The notes: generated by a model not told the origin, from the sequence alone. Positions 33,227 to 41,962 are shown, counted from the stretch's first letter. The stretch is 64,000 nt of DNA from Lentzea tibetensis (GCF_007845675.1 NZ_VOBR01000001.1:310001-374000), one strand, 5' to 3'. A program made the numbers and translations.

Positions 33227-34363
33227 CTATGCAACCGCACTTCCGTACGTCCGGTCCCGTTCCTCCTCGATGATTCGGGCCACCTCGAGCAACGCGCCCT
33301 CCGCCGACGGCACCGCGACGAGCGTGACGGGCAACGGGTAGCCGTCGGCGTCCCAGCCCGCGAGCACGGACACCGCCGGATAGCCGCTCACCCGCCACAG
33401 CGGTGAGAACGGCGACGTGGCGCCGTTGCGCACGAGCACCGCGCCCGGCAGCGACGTCGCCTCCGCCGGACCGGTGTAGCCGGGCGTGACCAGCAGGTCG
33501 ATACCGCCGAACATGTCGTCGAGCATCGCGCGTTCCGCGGACACCAGCGCACGGCACAGGCCGCGGAACGGGGTGGGCACCAGCTTGCCGAGCAGCGCCA
33601 GCTCGCGCGGGCTCGCCGTCAGATGTGGTGCCAGCAGGATCCGGCCGTGCTCGGCGAGGTGCGGGTCGTGGTCGACGACCTCGTTGGCGTGCAACGAGAG
33701 CAGCGCCGCCACGTCCTCGACCACGCGTCGCATCGGCGCGCGGGTGCGGGTGTGCACGGCCACGCCGCGCAGCGACACCCCGATCCGGAGTGGACGCTCC
33801 GAGCGTTCGGCGCGCCAGCCGAGGCCGGACAGCACGTGCTCGACATCCGAGACATCTCGGGCCAGCACACCGGATCCGCCGCCGGACTGGTAGCCGACGA
33901 CGCCCACCGCGCCTGCCGGGACCTGTCCCGCGCCAGGTGCTCTGCGGGCCAGCACCGCGCTCACGACGCCGGACGCCACCGCGATCGCCGTCCCGCTGAC
34001 GAGCGGGTCCAGCGAGGTGGCCGGGAAGTCCGGCGCGGGGTTGCGATGGCGCTCCGCCGCGGATGTCCGTCCGATAACGATCGCGCCCGCGGCCTGCAGT
34101 AGGCCGAATGCCGTACGCGGCAAGGAGTCCTCGACGGCCATCGGCAACCCGAGCAGCGCGCCGCGCTCGCCGAGCGCCAGGCGCCGATCGGCCTCGTCGG
34201 CGCTGTGCCGGGCGCCGGACAGGTCGACGTCCGTGAAGACGTGTCGCAGGGGGTTGAGCTGGTCAACAGAGGTAGCAAGGAGTTCTGCAGCGGTGGTCGC
34301 ACCGCTACCGAGCAACCGGGCCTGGGCGGCTGCTCCGGGATAGCACATTGGCGTGTCTTCCAC
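33227..34363 (-). CDS. Amidase-signature homologue lacking catalytic residues
   Basis: A 378-residue protein aligned by eye with amidase-signature enzymes: LGLPMAVEDSLPRTAFGLLQAAGAIVIGRTSAAE stands where G-I-P-V-A-V-K-D-x and A-x-x-V-G-K-T-N-x-x-E should be. The catalytic Lys of V-K-D is Glu (AVED). The Gly/Ser-rich G-G-S-S-G-G block is replaced by SLDPLVSGTAIAVASG, and the nucleophile region G-G-S-I-R is GAGQVPAGAVGVVG. It is also shorter than the usual 460-500 residues. So it is probably a catalytically dead relative or a binding protein, although the reading frame is intact. GTG 34363 (with GGAGG ten bases upstream) or ATG 34348. Confidence 0.75.
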   Translation of the reverse strand: MEDTPMCYPGAAAQARLLGSGATTAAELLATSVDQLNPLRHVFTDVDLSGARHSADEADRRLALGERGALLGLPMAVEDSLPRTAFGLLQAAGAIVIGRTSAAERHRNPAPDFPATSLDPLVSGTAIAVASGVVSAVLARRAPGAGQVPAGAVGVVGYQSGGGSGVLARDVSDVEHVLSGLGWRAERSERPLRIGVSLRGVAVHTRTRAPMRRVVEDVAALLSLHANEVVDHDPHLAEHGRILLAPHLTASPRELALLGKLVPTPFRGLCRALVSAERAMLDDMFGGIDLLVTPGYTGPAEATSLPGAVLVRNGATSPFSPLWRVSGYPAVSVLAGWDADGYPLPVTLVAVPSAEGALLEVARIIEEERDRTYGSAVA

Positions 34364-34540
34364 GTGTCTCGTTCCTCCGGCGCTCGGGCCGATGAGCTCC
34401 TGTTGGTCTCTTCGGCCGCCACCCGACTCACAGCAGGGATGCCGCCGAACGGAAGTACGTCACGGCGGCCGAGTAGCGGCTTTCTCCACGCGGACCGATC
34501 AAGATGACCTGTGTCACCCCGATGGGAGGTTGCGCCGAGG

Positions 34541-34554
34541 TTACTGTCCGGTAG
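34541..34554. promoter_or_regulatory. Envelope-locus dyad, copy a (YTACC-N4-RGTAR)
   Basis: TTACTGTCCGGTAG on the plus strand, that is CTACCGGACAGTAA on the minus. It ends 46 bp before the DUF3068 start. The adjoining TAGTTT (34552-34557) with TTGCGC (34530-34535, 16-bp spacer) makes a plausible promoter, so the dyad would sit between -35 and -10. Confidence 0.55.
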
Positions 34555-34600
34555 TTTGCTCGCCACTGTGACGTCCATCTCACGCCTAAAAGGAGGAAGG

Positions 34601-35563
34601 TTGCGACGTGTCGCGAGCCTCGTGCTGATCGGCCTTGGCATCTTCACGCTGGCGCTCGGAGCGGTGCTCCGGTTCTACGTCTACCCCGAGCTCGCCGTCG
34701 TGCCGCTCGACCAGAAGACCGAATCCGTTGCGGAAGGTGTCGCAAGGGTCTTCTACCCGAAGGAGCTCGTGGTCAAGGAGGCCCAGCTCACCGCGACGCG
34801 CAAGGTCGAGAGCAACCGCACCCGCCCCGAGGTCGAGTCGGGCGGGAATGTCATGGTGTGGGACCAGGGTCTGCTGGTGACCGACGGCGACAACCAGATC
34901 GTGTCGGCGCTGGAACACCAGGTGTGCCTTGACCGTCGGACGAACATGGCGCTGGACAAGTGCAGCGAGCAGTACGTCACCGACAACAAGGAAGGTCCGA
35001 CGCCGGACGACAAGGCCGTCCACCAGGAGGGGCTGAACTACAAGTTCCCGTTCGGCACCGAGGCGAAGGACTACCCGTACTTCGACACGACCATGCGCAA
35101 GGCCAGCACCGCGCGCTACGAGGGCACGGAGCAGCTCGGCGGGCTGGAGGTCTACAAGTTCGTCCAGCAGATCACGCCGGTGAAGCTCCGCGACCAGGAG
35201 GTGCCCGGCCAGCTGGTCAACAGCACGGCGCCGTCGGTCATGGCCGGCCGCTACTACCAGAACACCCGGACCATGTGGGTGGAACCGGTCAGCGGCATCA
35301 TCGTCAAAGGTTCGGAAAAGCAACGCCAGATGCTGATCGGCCCGGACGGCAAAGAAGGAACCGTACTGCTCGACGGCACCTTGACGTTCAACGACAAAAC
35401 CGTCAAGGAATCCACTGAACGTGCCACCGAGGCGCACGACAAATTGAAGCTGATCAGCTCGACCGGTCCGGTCGTGCTGGGTTCGCTCGGTGTTGTCATG
35501 TTGCTCGGCGGAATTCTTCTCGGCGTCAGCGGGCGCCGGAAAGCGGCACGTCACATCGCCTGA
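34601..35563 (+). CDS. DUF3068 (PorA-like) membrane-anchored protein
   Basis: A 320-residue envelope protein. N-terminal helix (SLVLIGLGIFTLALGAVLRFYVYPELAVVP) leads into a large extracytoplasmic domain with a CLDRRTNMALDKC disulphide-like pair; a C-terminal helix (GPVVLGSLGVVMLLGGILLGV) returns it to the membrane with a basic tail. This is the DUF3068 architecture, conserved beside arabinan-assembly genes in wall-arabinogalactan actinobacteria (Rv0227c in M. tuberculosis, as I recall). TTG 34601 is chosen because AGGAGG lies four bases upstream; GTG 34568 is an alternative. Confidence 0.85.
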   Translation: MRRVASLVLIGLGIFTLALGAVLRFYVYPELAVVPLDQKTESVAEGVARVFYPKELVVKEAQLTATRKVESNRTRPEVESGGNVMVWDQGLLVTDGDNQIVSALEHQVCLDRRTNMALDKCSEQYVTDNKEGPTPDDKAVHQEGLNYKFPFGTEAKDYPYFDTTMRKASTARYEGTEQLGGLEVYKFVQQITPVKLRDQEVPGQLVNSTAPSVMAGRYYQNTRTMWVEPVSGIIVKGSEKQRQMLIGPDGKEGTVLLDGTLTFNDKTVKESTERATEAHDKLKLISSTGPVVLGSLGVVMLLGGILLGVSGRRKAARHIA

Positions 35564-36308
35564 GCACGACCACGAAGTTCCACGAGGCGACCTCCCGGAC
35601 CACCGGAACGCGGGCGATCCACTTCGCCCACCACGGGTGGTACCGGGGGAACGTCTCGACCACCTCGGCGTCGGAACAGCGGTGCGCCCAGCGCTGTGCG
35701 GCCGCGACCGTCACCGGGAACAGGCTCGTGCCGAAGCTGTTCTTCGGCGGCTTGCCCATCCGGCGCTCGTAACGGCGCGCCGCGTAGTACCCGCCCAGGA
35801 AGTGCCACGGCGCGGTCTCGTGACCGCCCCAGGGCGAGTACCAGGGCGTGTAGGACATGAAGACGATGCCTCCCGGCCTGGTCACGCGGACCATCTCGGA
35901 CAGCATCAGCCACGGGTCGCCGACGTGCTCCAGGACGTTGGAGGAGTAGCAGACGTCGACCGAACCGGTCCGCACCGGCAGCGCGGTACCGCTCGCCCTG
36001 ATCATTCCGGGGTCGGGCTCACCGCGTGCGGAGAGCTCGCCGACGTCCGGGTCGAGCCCGACGTAGCGCGCGCCGGCACCGCGGAACGCCTCGGCGAAGT
36101 AGCCGGGCCCGCCGCCGACGTCGAGCACGGTGGCGCCGTTCAACGGGGCGTACGCGGACAGCTGGTTGACTGAGTCGTCAGCCAGAATTTGATAAAAGTG
36201 ATCGGGATCGGTCTGTTCTTTCAGAAACGCGCGAAAAAGGCGAACAGACCGACCGATGGTTGGCCTGCGACAAGTTTCTCGGCTCTGAACTGAATCGATC
36301 TCGACCAT
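35526..36308 (-). CDS. SAM-dependent methyltransferase of the envelope locus (Rv0224c-like)
   Basis: A 260-residue class I methyltransferase from ATG 36308. FRAFLKEQTDPDHFYQILADDSVNQLSAYAPLNGATVLDVGGGPGYFAEAFRGAGARYVGLDPD holds motif I (DVGGGPG) and the acidic loop; VDVCYSSNVLEHVGDPW is motif IV; GGIVFMSYTPWYSPWGGHETAPWHFLGG is a Trp-rich substrate loop. The combination resembles Rv0224c-type proteins next to a GT4 gene in mycobacteria. The acceptor is unknown. Convergent with DUF3068 (38-bp overlap) and divergent from the GT4 gene across dyad copy b. Confidence 0.85.
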   Translation of the reverse strand: MVEIDSVQSRETCRRPTIGRSVRLFRAFLKEQTDPDHFYQILADDSVNQLSAYAPLNGATVLDVGGGPGYFAEAFRGAGARYVGLDPDVGELSARGEPDPGMIRASGTALPVRTGSVDVCYSSNVLEHVGDPWLMLSEMVRVTRPGGIVFMSYTPWYSPWGGHETAPWHFLGGYYAARRYERRMGKPPKNSFGTSLFPVTVAAAQRWAHRCSDAEVVETFPRYHPWWAKWIARVPVVREVASWNFVVVLRRCDVPLSGAR

Positions 36309-36337
36309 TGCCTTGCCCCATATTCCGTCTAATATGG

Positions 36338-36351
36338 CTACCTGGCAGTAA
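36338..36351. promoter_or_regulatory. Envelope-locus dyad, copy b
   Basis: CTACCTGGCAGTAA in the 64-bp gap between divergent methyltransferase (36308) and GT4 (36373) starts. The plus strand TAGCAT (36354-36359), just after the dyad and 13 bp before the GT4 ATG, fits a -10 element; the dyad would then cover the spacer. Confidence 0.55.
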
Positions 36352-36372
36352 CCTAGCATCCGGGAGAGGCAG

Positions 36373-37533
36373 ATGTCGCGTTGTCCCGATAACCGGCCGA
36401 GTGTTCTGCTGGTGAATTGGCGCGACACCAGACACCCCGAGGGCGGCGGTTCCGAGCGGTACGTCGAGCGCATCGCCGAAGGACTGGCGCAGCTCGGCTA
36501 CCGGGTCGCGATCCAGTGCGCGGACCACGGTCGCGCGCCCCTCGGCAACTGGGTCGCCGGTGTCCGGTTCCGCAGGCGTGGCAACAAGTTCACGGTCTAC
36601 CTGTACGCGCTGCTGGCGATCCTGCGCTCCGACGCGGACGTCATCGTCGACGTGCAGAACGGCATGCCGTTCTTCAGCAGGCTGGTCGCCCGCTGCCCCG
36701 TCCTCGTGCTGGTGCACCACGTGCACCGCGAGCAGTGGCACAGCGCGCTCGGGCCGTTCTTCGGCCGGATCGGCTGGTGGATCGAGTCGTGGCTCGCACC
36801 GCGGCTGTACCGGAAGTGCCGGTACGTCACGGTGTCCAACGTGACCCGCGACGAGCTGGCCGCATTGGGCGTCGAGCTGCGCCGCACGGTCGTCATCCCG
36901 AACGGGCTCGACGCCGTGCCCGCTGTTCCCGTGCGACAGGCCCAGGAACCGGTGCTGGTCGCGGTGAGCAGGCTGGTGCCGCACAAGCGGCTGGAGCACG
37001 CGATCGACCTCGTCGCGCGGCTGCGTCCGACGTGGCCGAACCTCCGGCTGGAACTCGTCGGCGAAGGCCCGTGGAAGGAAGTGCTGCGCCAGCACGCGAT
37101 CGACCGCGGCGTCGCGGACAGCGTCGTGATCCACGGCTGGGTCGACGAGCACCGCAAGCACGAGATCCTGGCCGGGTCGTGGGTGCACGTGTGCCCGTCG
37201 GTCAAGGAGGGCTGGGGCATCGTGATCATGGAGTCGGCCGCGCACGGCGTCCCCACGGTCGCGTACCGGTCCGCGGGCGGTGTCGCGGAGGCGATCGTCG
37301 AGGGCCGGACCGGTCTGCTGGCCGAGGACTTCGACGACTTCGTCGCGCACACCGAGGCGTTGCTGCGCGACCACCCGCTGCGCAAGGCGATGGGCGCGGC
37401 CGGGCGGGTGCGGGCGGCGCAGTTCAGCTGGGACGAGAGCCTCGACGCGTTCGAGAGCGTCCTGCACAGCGCGCTAGGGCTACCGCGGCGTCCCATCCTC
37501 GACAACAGCCCGGTCGCACAGCAGGTCGAGTAG
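36373..37533 (+). CDS. GT4-family glycosyltransferase of the envelope locus (Rv0225-like)
   Basis: A 386-residue GT-B enzyme. VNWRDTRHPEGGGSERYVERIAEGL is the GT4 N-terminal G-G-S/A-E-x-Y motif. LVAVSRLVPHKRLEHAIDLVARL, LELVGEGPWKEVL and PSVKEGWGIVIMESAAHGVPTVAYRSAGGVAEAI give the donor domain with E-x7-E. Some hydrophobic patches (KFTVYLYALLAILRS) suggest membrane association. In M. tuberculosis a similar gene (Rv0225) lies between methyltransferase Rv0224c and membrane protein Rv0226c, as here. Start at ATG 36373, GAGAGG upstream. Its 3' end overlaps the convergent acyltransferase by 54 bp. Confidence 0.88.
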   Translation: MSRCPDNRPSVLLVNWRDTRHPEGGGSERYVERIAEGLAQLGYRVAIQCADHGRAPLGNWVAGVRFRRRGNKFTVYLYALLAILRSDADVIVDVQNGMPFFSRLVARCPVLVLVHHVHREQWHSALGPFFGRIGWWIESWLAPRLYRKCRYVTVSNVTRDELAALGVELRRTVVIPNGLDAVPAVPVRQAQEPVLVAVSRLVPHKRLEHAIDLVARLRPTWPNLRLELVGEGPWKEVLRQHAIDRGVADSVVIHGWVDEHRKHEILAGSWVHVCPSVKEGWGIVIMESAAHGVPTVAYRSAGGVAEAIVEGRTGLLAEDFDDFVAHTEALLRDHPLRKAMGAAGRVRAAQFSWDESLDAFESVLHSALGLPRRPILDNSPVAQQVE

Positions 37534-38502
37534 CTCGGCGGCGGCGTCGGCACCGAAGTCCCTGCGGCGCGCCCGCAGCGTGACCGTGGTGAACTCCCCT
37601 GTCGTCACCACGCCGAACGCGACGCCCGAGCGGCCGCTGGCCGACGGGTAGAAGCGCACCGCGCGGACGCCGGCCTTGACGACGCCGAGGTTCGACGCGA
37701 GGAAGGTCGAACCCAGACGCGGCGCCAGCAGCCTCATCCCCAGACGCGCCACCAGGTTCTGCGCGCTGGGGAACCCGGCTTCCGGCGCCGCGTTCGCCAG
37801 CAGCACGCGCACGGCGTTCTCATCCGCGCCGACGGGCATCCGCAGCCTCAGCAGGGCGCTGGCGGCCTCGGGAAGCGGGTCCGCTCCCCCGCGCCAGGAC
37901 GCGCCGATGGCCGCCACGACGCGGTCGTGCGCCGCACCGTGCGCGGCGTTCCACGCACGGGTCGCGTGCAGTGCCGCGGCGGTGAGCCGGGTGCTGCCCA
38001 GCTTCGTCCTGCGGAGCTCGCGCGACACCAGGTGGTCCCCGGTCTCGTGGCCGCTGCGGGTGGGCTGGACGCGCGTAGGAGGCGTGAAAACGGCCTCCCG
38101 CAGGCGATCCGCCGCGTTGAGGAGGTACGAGCGGTCCGGAGCCCGTTGCGCGACACCGGTCGCCGAGCTGCTGACGGGTTCGCCGAGCGCGATGCCGAGC
38201 AGCGCGACCAGGCCGAGCCCGTCGACCGCGCCGTGGTGCGCGGCGATCATCAGCCGCTTGTGGGCGAGCGCGACCCGGACGAGCGGATCGCCTTCGGTGT
38301 AACGGGAATCGGCGAAACCGGCGCGCGTCTCGTCCCAGGTGGACGGCGCGACGACCGAGGGTGCCGGCCCGATGTTCGGAAAACTGACCGAGGCGCCGGA
38401 CATCCGCGCGGCTACTGCCGCGGGGTCCGGCGCCTCGTCGAGGTCCGCCTCCAGCAGGATGCTCCAGGAGGCCTCCGGGTCACCGGAGAAGCCGACCGTC
38501 AC
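37480..38502 (-). CDS. Condensation/PapA-like acyltransferase (HHxxxDG)
   Basis: A 340-residue protein with HHGAVDG at 89-95, the catalytic H-H-x-x-x-D-G motif shared by NRPS condensation domains, PapA acyltransferases and WS/DGAT enzymes. Upstream it has the FADSRYTEGDPLVRVALAHKRLMIAAHH strand pattern of the first half; LLRLRMPVGADEN and SNLGVVKAGVRAVRFYPS (like the floor-loop S-N-L/V-x-G) are in the second half. It is shorter than most members (400-460 residues). It would transfer an acyl group from CoA or ACP to a hydroxyl or amine. GTG 38502; four bases after the DUF2613 stop and third in an operon with it and the membrane protein. Confidence 0.75.
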   Translation of the reverse strand: MTVGFSGDPEASWSILLEADLDEAPDPAAVAARMSGASVSFPNIGPAPSVVAPSTWDETRAGFADSRYTEGDPLVRVALAHKRLMIAAHHGAVDGLGLVALLGIALGEPVSSSATGVAQRAPDRSYLLNAADRLREAVFTPPTRVQPTRSGHETGDHLVSRELRRTKLGSTRLTAAALHATRAWNAAHGAAHDRVVAAIGASWRGGADPLPEAASALLRLRMPVGADENAVRVLLANAAPEAGFPSAQNLVARLGMRLLAPRLGSTFLASNLGVVKAGVRAVRFYPSASGRSGVAFGVVTTGEFTTVTLRARRRDFGADAAAELLDLLCDRAVVEDGTPR

Positions 38503-38506
38503 CCAG

Positions 38507-38659
38507 TCACCGGGAGCCGTAGTCGATGACCTCCGGCTCAGCCTGCTGCTGGAGCTCGACGACGCGGTCCGGGTGGTTCTGGTTCACCACGATCGCGCCG
38601 ACACCGCCCGCGACGCCGACTCCGGCGAGTACCACGAGCAGGACAACAACCACGCCCAC
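38507..38659 (-). CDS. DUF2613-like small membrane protein
   Basis: A 50-residue protein from GTG 38659 (GAGGAG six bases upstream): an N-terminal helix VVVVLLVVLAGVGVAGGVGA, then IVVNQNHPDRVVEL and the ending VIDYGSR. A one-helix protein with a short tail ending D/E-Y-G-x-R is typical of DUF2613 proteins, which lie beside AftD in mycobacteria (Rv0236A) . Two bases after the membrane protein stop and four before the acyltransferase start, so it is the middle gene of a tight operon. Confidence 0.75.
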   Translation of the reverse strand: MGVVVVLLVVLAGVGVAGGVGAIVVNQNHPDRVVELQQQAEPEVIDYGSR

Positions 38660-38661
38660 GA

Positions 38662-40269
38662 CTACTCCTCACGTTGGGGTGGCGCGAATCTACCGACGAG
38701 TAACCGTCTCCACAACAGGCTGACGCAGATCAGTGACCCAGCTGCGATCCAGGCGAGCACAACGGGTGCAACGGGTGGGCCGTTCGGCGCAGCCGGAGGC
38801 ACTCCCGGCACCTTGTAGAGCGCCAGCTCCGGCCCGTCGTAGACCTTCTCCAGCCGCTTCAACAGGTTCTCGTCGGCCCGGCCGGGCGTGCCGTACTCGA
38901 CGAGCACCCAGCTGATGCCGGTGTAGTCGTGCGCGCGCAGCCTGGCCGCCCGCGGGTCCTCCCCCGCGATCAGCCTGCCGCCGACCGACAGCGCGTCGTC
39001 CGCCACGGTCGTGCCCGGCAGGTAGCGGGGTGCGGGGTCGAGCTGGGTGCGCCGGTCGTTCCAGTCGAACCGCCGGAACGCCGACAGCGGCAGCACGGCC
39101 ACGTCGCCGGGCTGGTCGTCGAGCAGCTCGCGCACCCGCGCCCAGTCGGCCGGGTAGTCGACCGGCTCGAGCCGCCCGAAGCCGCCCCACGCGAGGTCGG
39201 GCAGCAGGCCCATCAGCAGGACCGCCACCAGCATCCGGGCGTTCAGCCGTTCGGTGATGACGGCCAGCCCGATGGCGAACGGCAGCGCCCACCACGCGAC
39301 CCACTTCTGGCCGTCCCGCAGCAGGCCGGCGCCCGGCACGTGCTCGATCGCGGCCGTCATCGCCGTCGCACCGCCGGGAAGCGTCGCGATGACCGCCAGC
39401 AGCACCCCGATCGCGCCGAGGATCGTCAGGTTGCGCGTGGCGGGCATGCGGCGGGCCAGTTCGCGGAGTCCGAGCAGTGCCGCGACGGTCAGCACGACGG
39501 TGATCACCGGCAGCACCGGGTTGGTCCGGCTGATCGGGACCACCTCGCCGTTCCACACACCGCCCAGCCCGAGCACGCTGAGCACCGGGCCGCCCCAGTT
39601 CTCCGCGCGGGCGCTGAACGCCGTGACGCCCGCCGGATCGGACAGACCGCTGTGCAGCAACGAGGGCACCCACCACGGGGCGTTGAGCACGACCCCGATG
39701 CCCAGCACCGGCAGCACTTTCCGCCGTCCGGCCGTCGCGAGCGCGGTGCCGAGCGCGAGCAGGCCGCCCGGCGCGGACAGAACGGCGGGCAGCATCGTGA
39801 GCACCAGCCGCGTCCACGCCCTCGGCTCGTTCGCCCGCATGCGCAGGCCCGCCATCGCGACCCACGGCAGCGCGGCGTAGCCCAGCAGCAGGGTCCAGTG
39901 GCCGAGGAAGAGCCGTTCGGCGACGTAGGCGTTCCACGTGTACGCGACGGCCGCGACGATCCGGACGCCGGTCTTGTCCGTCGGCACGAGCTTCCCCGCA
40001 CCGAGCGCGCCGACGAAGAAGATCGCGGCCAGCGCGAGCTTCTGCACGAGCTGACCCGGCACGACCAGCGTCGCGAGCGCGACCACTGCGTCGACCGGAA
40101 CGGCCCTGGGCAGTGCCTCGCTGAGCCCGAACGCGACCGCGTTCAACGGCTGGCGCGGCGTGAAGACCATGTCGTAGACGAGGACGTAGCCGGGCATCAG
40201 CACCGGCGCGAGCACCGCGAGCGTCAGCCCCGCGCACGTGGCGTAGAGCTTGAGTCCGTTCGGACGCAC
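38662..40269 (-). CDS. Polytopic GT-C-like membrane protein of the envelope locus (Rv0226c-like)
   Basis: A 535-residue integral membrane protein with about 11 helices. YDMVFTPRQPLNAVAFGLSEALPRAVPVDAV near the N-terminus contains an Asp-containing first loop, the place of the catalytic acid in GT-C glycosyltransferases; AYTWNAYVAERLFLGHWTLLLGYAALPWVA is a characteristic mid-segment, and the soluble C-terminal part (WNDRRTQLDPAPRYLPGTT) precedes a last helix. It resembles Rv0226c and the first half of AftD proteins. GTG 40269 with AGGAAG upstream. It is divergent from the flippase across dyad copy c. Confidence 0.8.
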   Translation of the reverse strand: MRPNGLKLYATCAGLTLAVLAPVLMPGYVLVYDMVFTPRQPLNAVAFGLSEALPRAVPVDAVVALATLVVPGQLVQKLALAAIFFVGALGAGKLVPTDKTGVRIVAAVAYTWNAYVAERLFLGHWTLLLGYAALPWVAMAGLRMRANEPRAWTRLVLTMLPAVLSAPGGLLALGTALATAGRRKVLPVLGIGVVLNAPWWVPSLLHSGLSDPAGVTAFSARAENWGGPVLSVLGLGGVWNGEVVPISRTNPVLPVITVVLTVAALLGLRELARRMPATRNLTILGAIGVLLAVIATLPGGATAMTAAIEHVPGAGLLRDGQKWVAWWALPFAIGLAVITERLNARMLVAVLLMGLLPDLAWGGFGRLEPVDYPADWARVRELLDDQPGDVAVLPLSAFRRFDWNDRRTQLDPAPRYLPGTTVADDALSVGGRLIAGEDPRAARLRAHDYTGISWVLVEYGTPGRADENLLKRLEKVYDGPELALYKVPGVPPAAPNGPPVAPVVLAWIAAGSLICVSLLWRRLLVGRFAPPQREE

Positions 40270-40310
40270 TTCCTGCCTCTCCGGTCGTCCTGCCGCTACA
40301 GTCGCCGAAA

Positions 40311-40324
40311 CTACCGGCCAGTAG
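40311..40324. promoter_or_regulatory. Envelope-locus dyad, copy c
   Basis: CTACCGGCCAGTAG, the most symmetric copy (12 of 14 positions), in the 129-bp gap between the divergent membrane protein (40269) and flippase (40399) starts. Confidence 0.6.
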
Positions 40325-40398
40325 GACCGGCGAGTGCCGTTTGAAGGCCATCACAAAGATGACCTCTCGCGACACCCCCCGCAGCGGAAGGACACGGC

Positions 40399-41601
40399 GT
40401 GGCCGCTCCGGCAACGACCACCGCTCGCCTGGATGCACTGCTGATCACCGGCGCTCTCCTGGGCGCCAACGCGGCGAGCTACGTGCTGACGATCGCTGCC
40501 GCACGCGCTCTCGCACCAGCGGTTTTCGGTGAGCTGAGCGCGTTGCTGGCACTGGTCGTCATCGGTGTCGTGCCCGCGATGAGCCTGCAGACCGTCGCCG
40601 CGCTGCGCGTGACGACGCTCGGCCCGCGCCCGTTGTTCGGACTCGGGCTCAGCGTCAGCGCGGGCATGACCGTGCTGACGCTGTCGCTCGCCCCGCTGCT
40701 GAGCAGGCTGCTGCACCTCGACGGCCCGTGGCCGATCGTGTGGCTCGCCCTGTCGCTGGCGCCGATGACCGTGCTCGGCGTCTGCCACGGCCTGCTCCAG
40801 GGCAACCACCGGTTCGGCGCACTGGCGCTGCTGGTCGCGTTGGAGGGCCTGGGAAAGGTCGGCGGCGGACTCGCCGGCCTGCTGATCCACCCCACGTCCA
40901 CCTCGGTGCTCGCCGGGACGGCCGTCGGGTCGCTGCTCGTGGTGCTGACCGGCTGGACGCTGTGCGGCCGCCCGCGCCCCACCCGCCCGTCGGGCGGCGC
41001 GGAGGTGCTGCACGCGTCGCAGGCCATGCTCGCACTCGTGCTGCTGGTGAACCTCGACCTCGTGCTGGCGCGCCACCAGCTGCTCGGCCACGAGGCGGGC
41101 GAGTACGCCGTCGGCGCGGTCGTCACGAAGATCGCGTACTGGCTGCCGCAGGCGGTCGGCGTCCTGGTGCTGCCGCGCATGGCCGACCCCGACGAACGAC
41201 GCCGCACGCTGCCGGTCGCGCTGGCCGTGTGCGCGGGACTCGACGCGATCGTCGTCGCGGGGTGCGCCTTGTTCGCGCCGCTCGGCGTGGGACTGATCGG
41301 CGGCGACGGCTACCGCGGTGACGCCGTACCGCTGTGGGAGTTCGCGCTCGTCGGCTCGTGCCTGGCACTGGTGCAGCTGCTGCTGTTCGCCCGCATCGCC
41401 AGCGGCGACCGCCGATCCACCGGTGCGGTGTGGATCGCGGTCGCCGTCGAGATCACCCTGATCACGATGTGGCTCAACGGGTCCACCGGTCAGGTGGTGA
41501 CCGGTGCGCTGCTCGCCACCGCGGGACTGGCCGGTGCGGGCGCGGTGATCGAGGGCCGCAGCATGGGACGGAACGCGGCGCGGTACGCCCAGGCCAGGTA
41601 G
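40399..41601 (+). CDS. Polysaccharide flippase (MOP superfamily, Wzx/MurJ-like)
   Basis: A 400-residue protein with about 12 hydrophobic helices and few charged loops. The N-terminal ARLDALLITGALLGANAASYVLTIAAARALAPAVFGELSALLALV is the MOP-family first pair of helices (A-R-x-L-x-P-x-x-F-G-x-x-S/A). QLLGHEAGEYAVGAVVTKIAYWLPQAVGVLVLPRMAD is the second-half repeat. Such proteins flip lipid-linked glycans. GTG 40399 with GGAAGGACAC upstream. It begins the plus-strand flank of the envelope block and shares dyad c with the divergent membrane protein. The last 112 bp overlap the convergent DoxX gene. Confidence 0.82.
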   Translation: MAAPATTTARLDALLITGALLGANAASYVLTIAAARALAPAVFGELSALLALVVIGVVPAMSLQTVAALRVTTLGPRPLFGLGLSVSAGMTVLTLSLAPLLSRLLHLDGPWPIVWLALSLAPMTVLGVCHGLLQGNHRFGALALLVALEGLGKVGGGLAGLLIHPTSTSVLAGTAVGSLLVVLTGWTLCGRPRPTRPSGGAEVLHASQAMLALVLLVNLDLVLARHQLLGHEAGEYAVGAVVTKIAYWLPQAVGVLVLPRMADPDERRRTLPVALAVCAGLDAIVVAGCALFAPLGVGLIGGDGYRGDAVPLWEFALVGSCLALVQLLLFARIASGDRRSTGAVWIAVAVEITLITMWLNGSTGQVVTGALLATAGLAGAGAVIEGRSMGRNAARYAQAR

Positions 41602-41939
41602 ACCTCGAACGCGGCGATCACGAGCGACATCCCGGTGCCCGCAGGCGCCAGGAACACGTGGAACGCCACGATGTTCACCACGACCGGCGCGAGCAGCGCC
41701 AGTGCGAGCGGCACGAACCTGTTGACCAGCAACAGGACTCCGACGACGAGCTCGACGCCCATCGTCAGCTGCATCATGTACCCGGTCTCGCCGAGTGCGG
41801 TGCTGAACGCCATCGCCCCGGCCGGCATGCCTTCGGTGGACATCGGCGCGAACTGCAGGAACCCGTTGAGGCCGGAGAAGGTGAAGAGCAGCCCGAGCAG
41901 GGCCCGTGCGGCGGCGGTGAGGAAGCGGTTGATGTTCAT
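41490..41939 (-). CDS. DoxX family membrane protein
   Basis: A 149-residue protein with four helices. RFLTAAARALLGLLFTFSGLNGFLQFAP (DoxX-type first helix with the F-x-F-S-G-x-x-x-F), LGETGYMMQLTMGVELVVGVLLLVNRFVPLALALLAPVVVNIVAFHVFL. The C-terminal 37 residues are Ala/Pro/Ser-rich and are encoded antisense to the end of the flippase gene, so the tail may be an extension drifted past the usual stop. Member of a two-gene operon with DUF4383 (23-bp gap). Function poorly known; some DoxX proteins act in redox homeostasis. Confidence 0.82.
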   Translation of the reverse strand: MNINRFLTAAARALLGLLFTFSGLNGFLQFAPMSTEGMPAGAMAFSTALGETGYMMQLTMGVELVVGVLLLVNRFVPLALALLAPVVVNIVAFHVFLAPAGTGMSLVIAAFEVYLAWAYRAAFRPMLRPSITAPAPASPAVASSAPVTT

Positions 41940-41962
41940 GGTGATCAGCCTGGTACCTCCAG

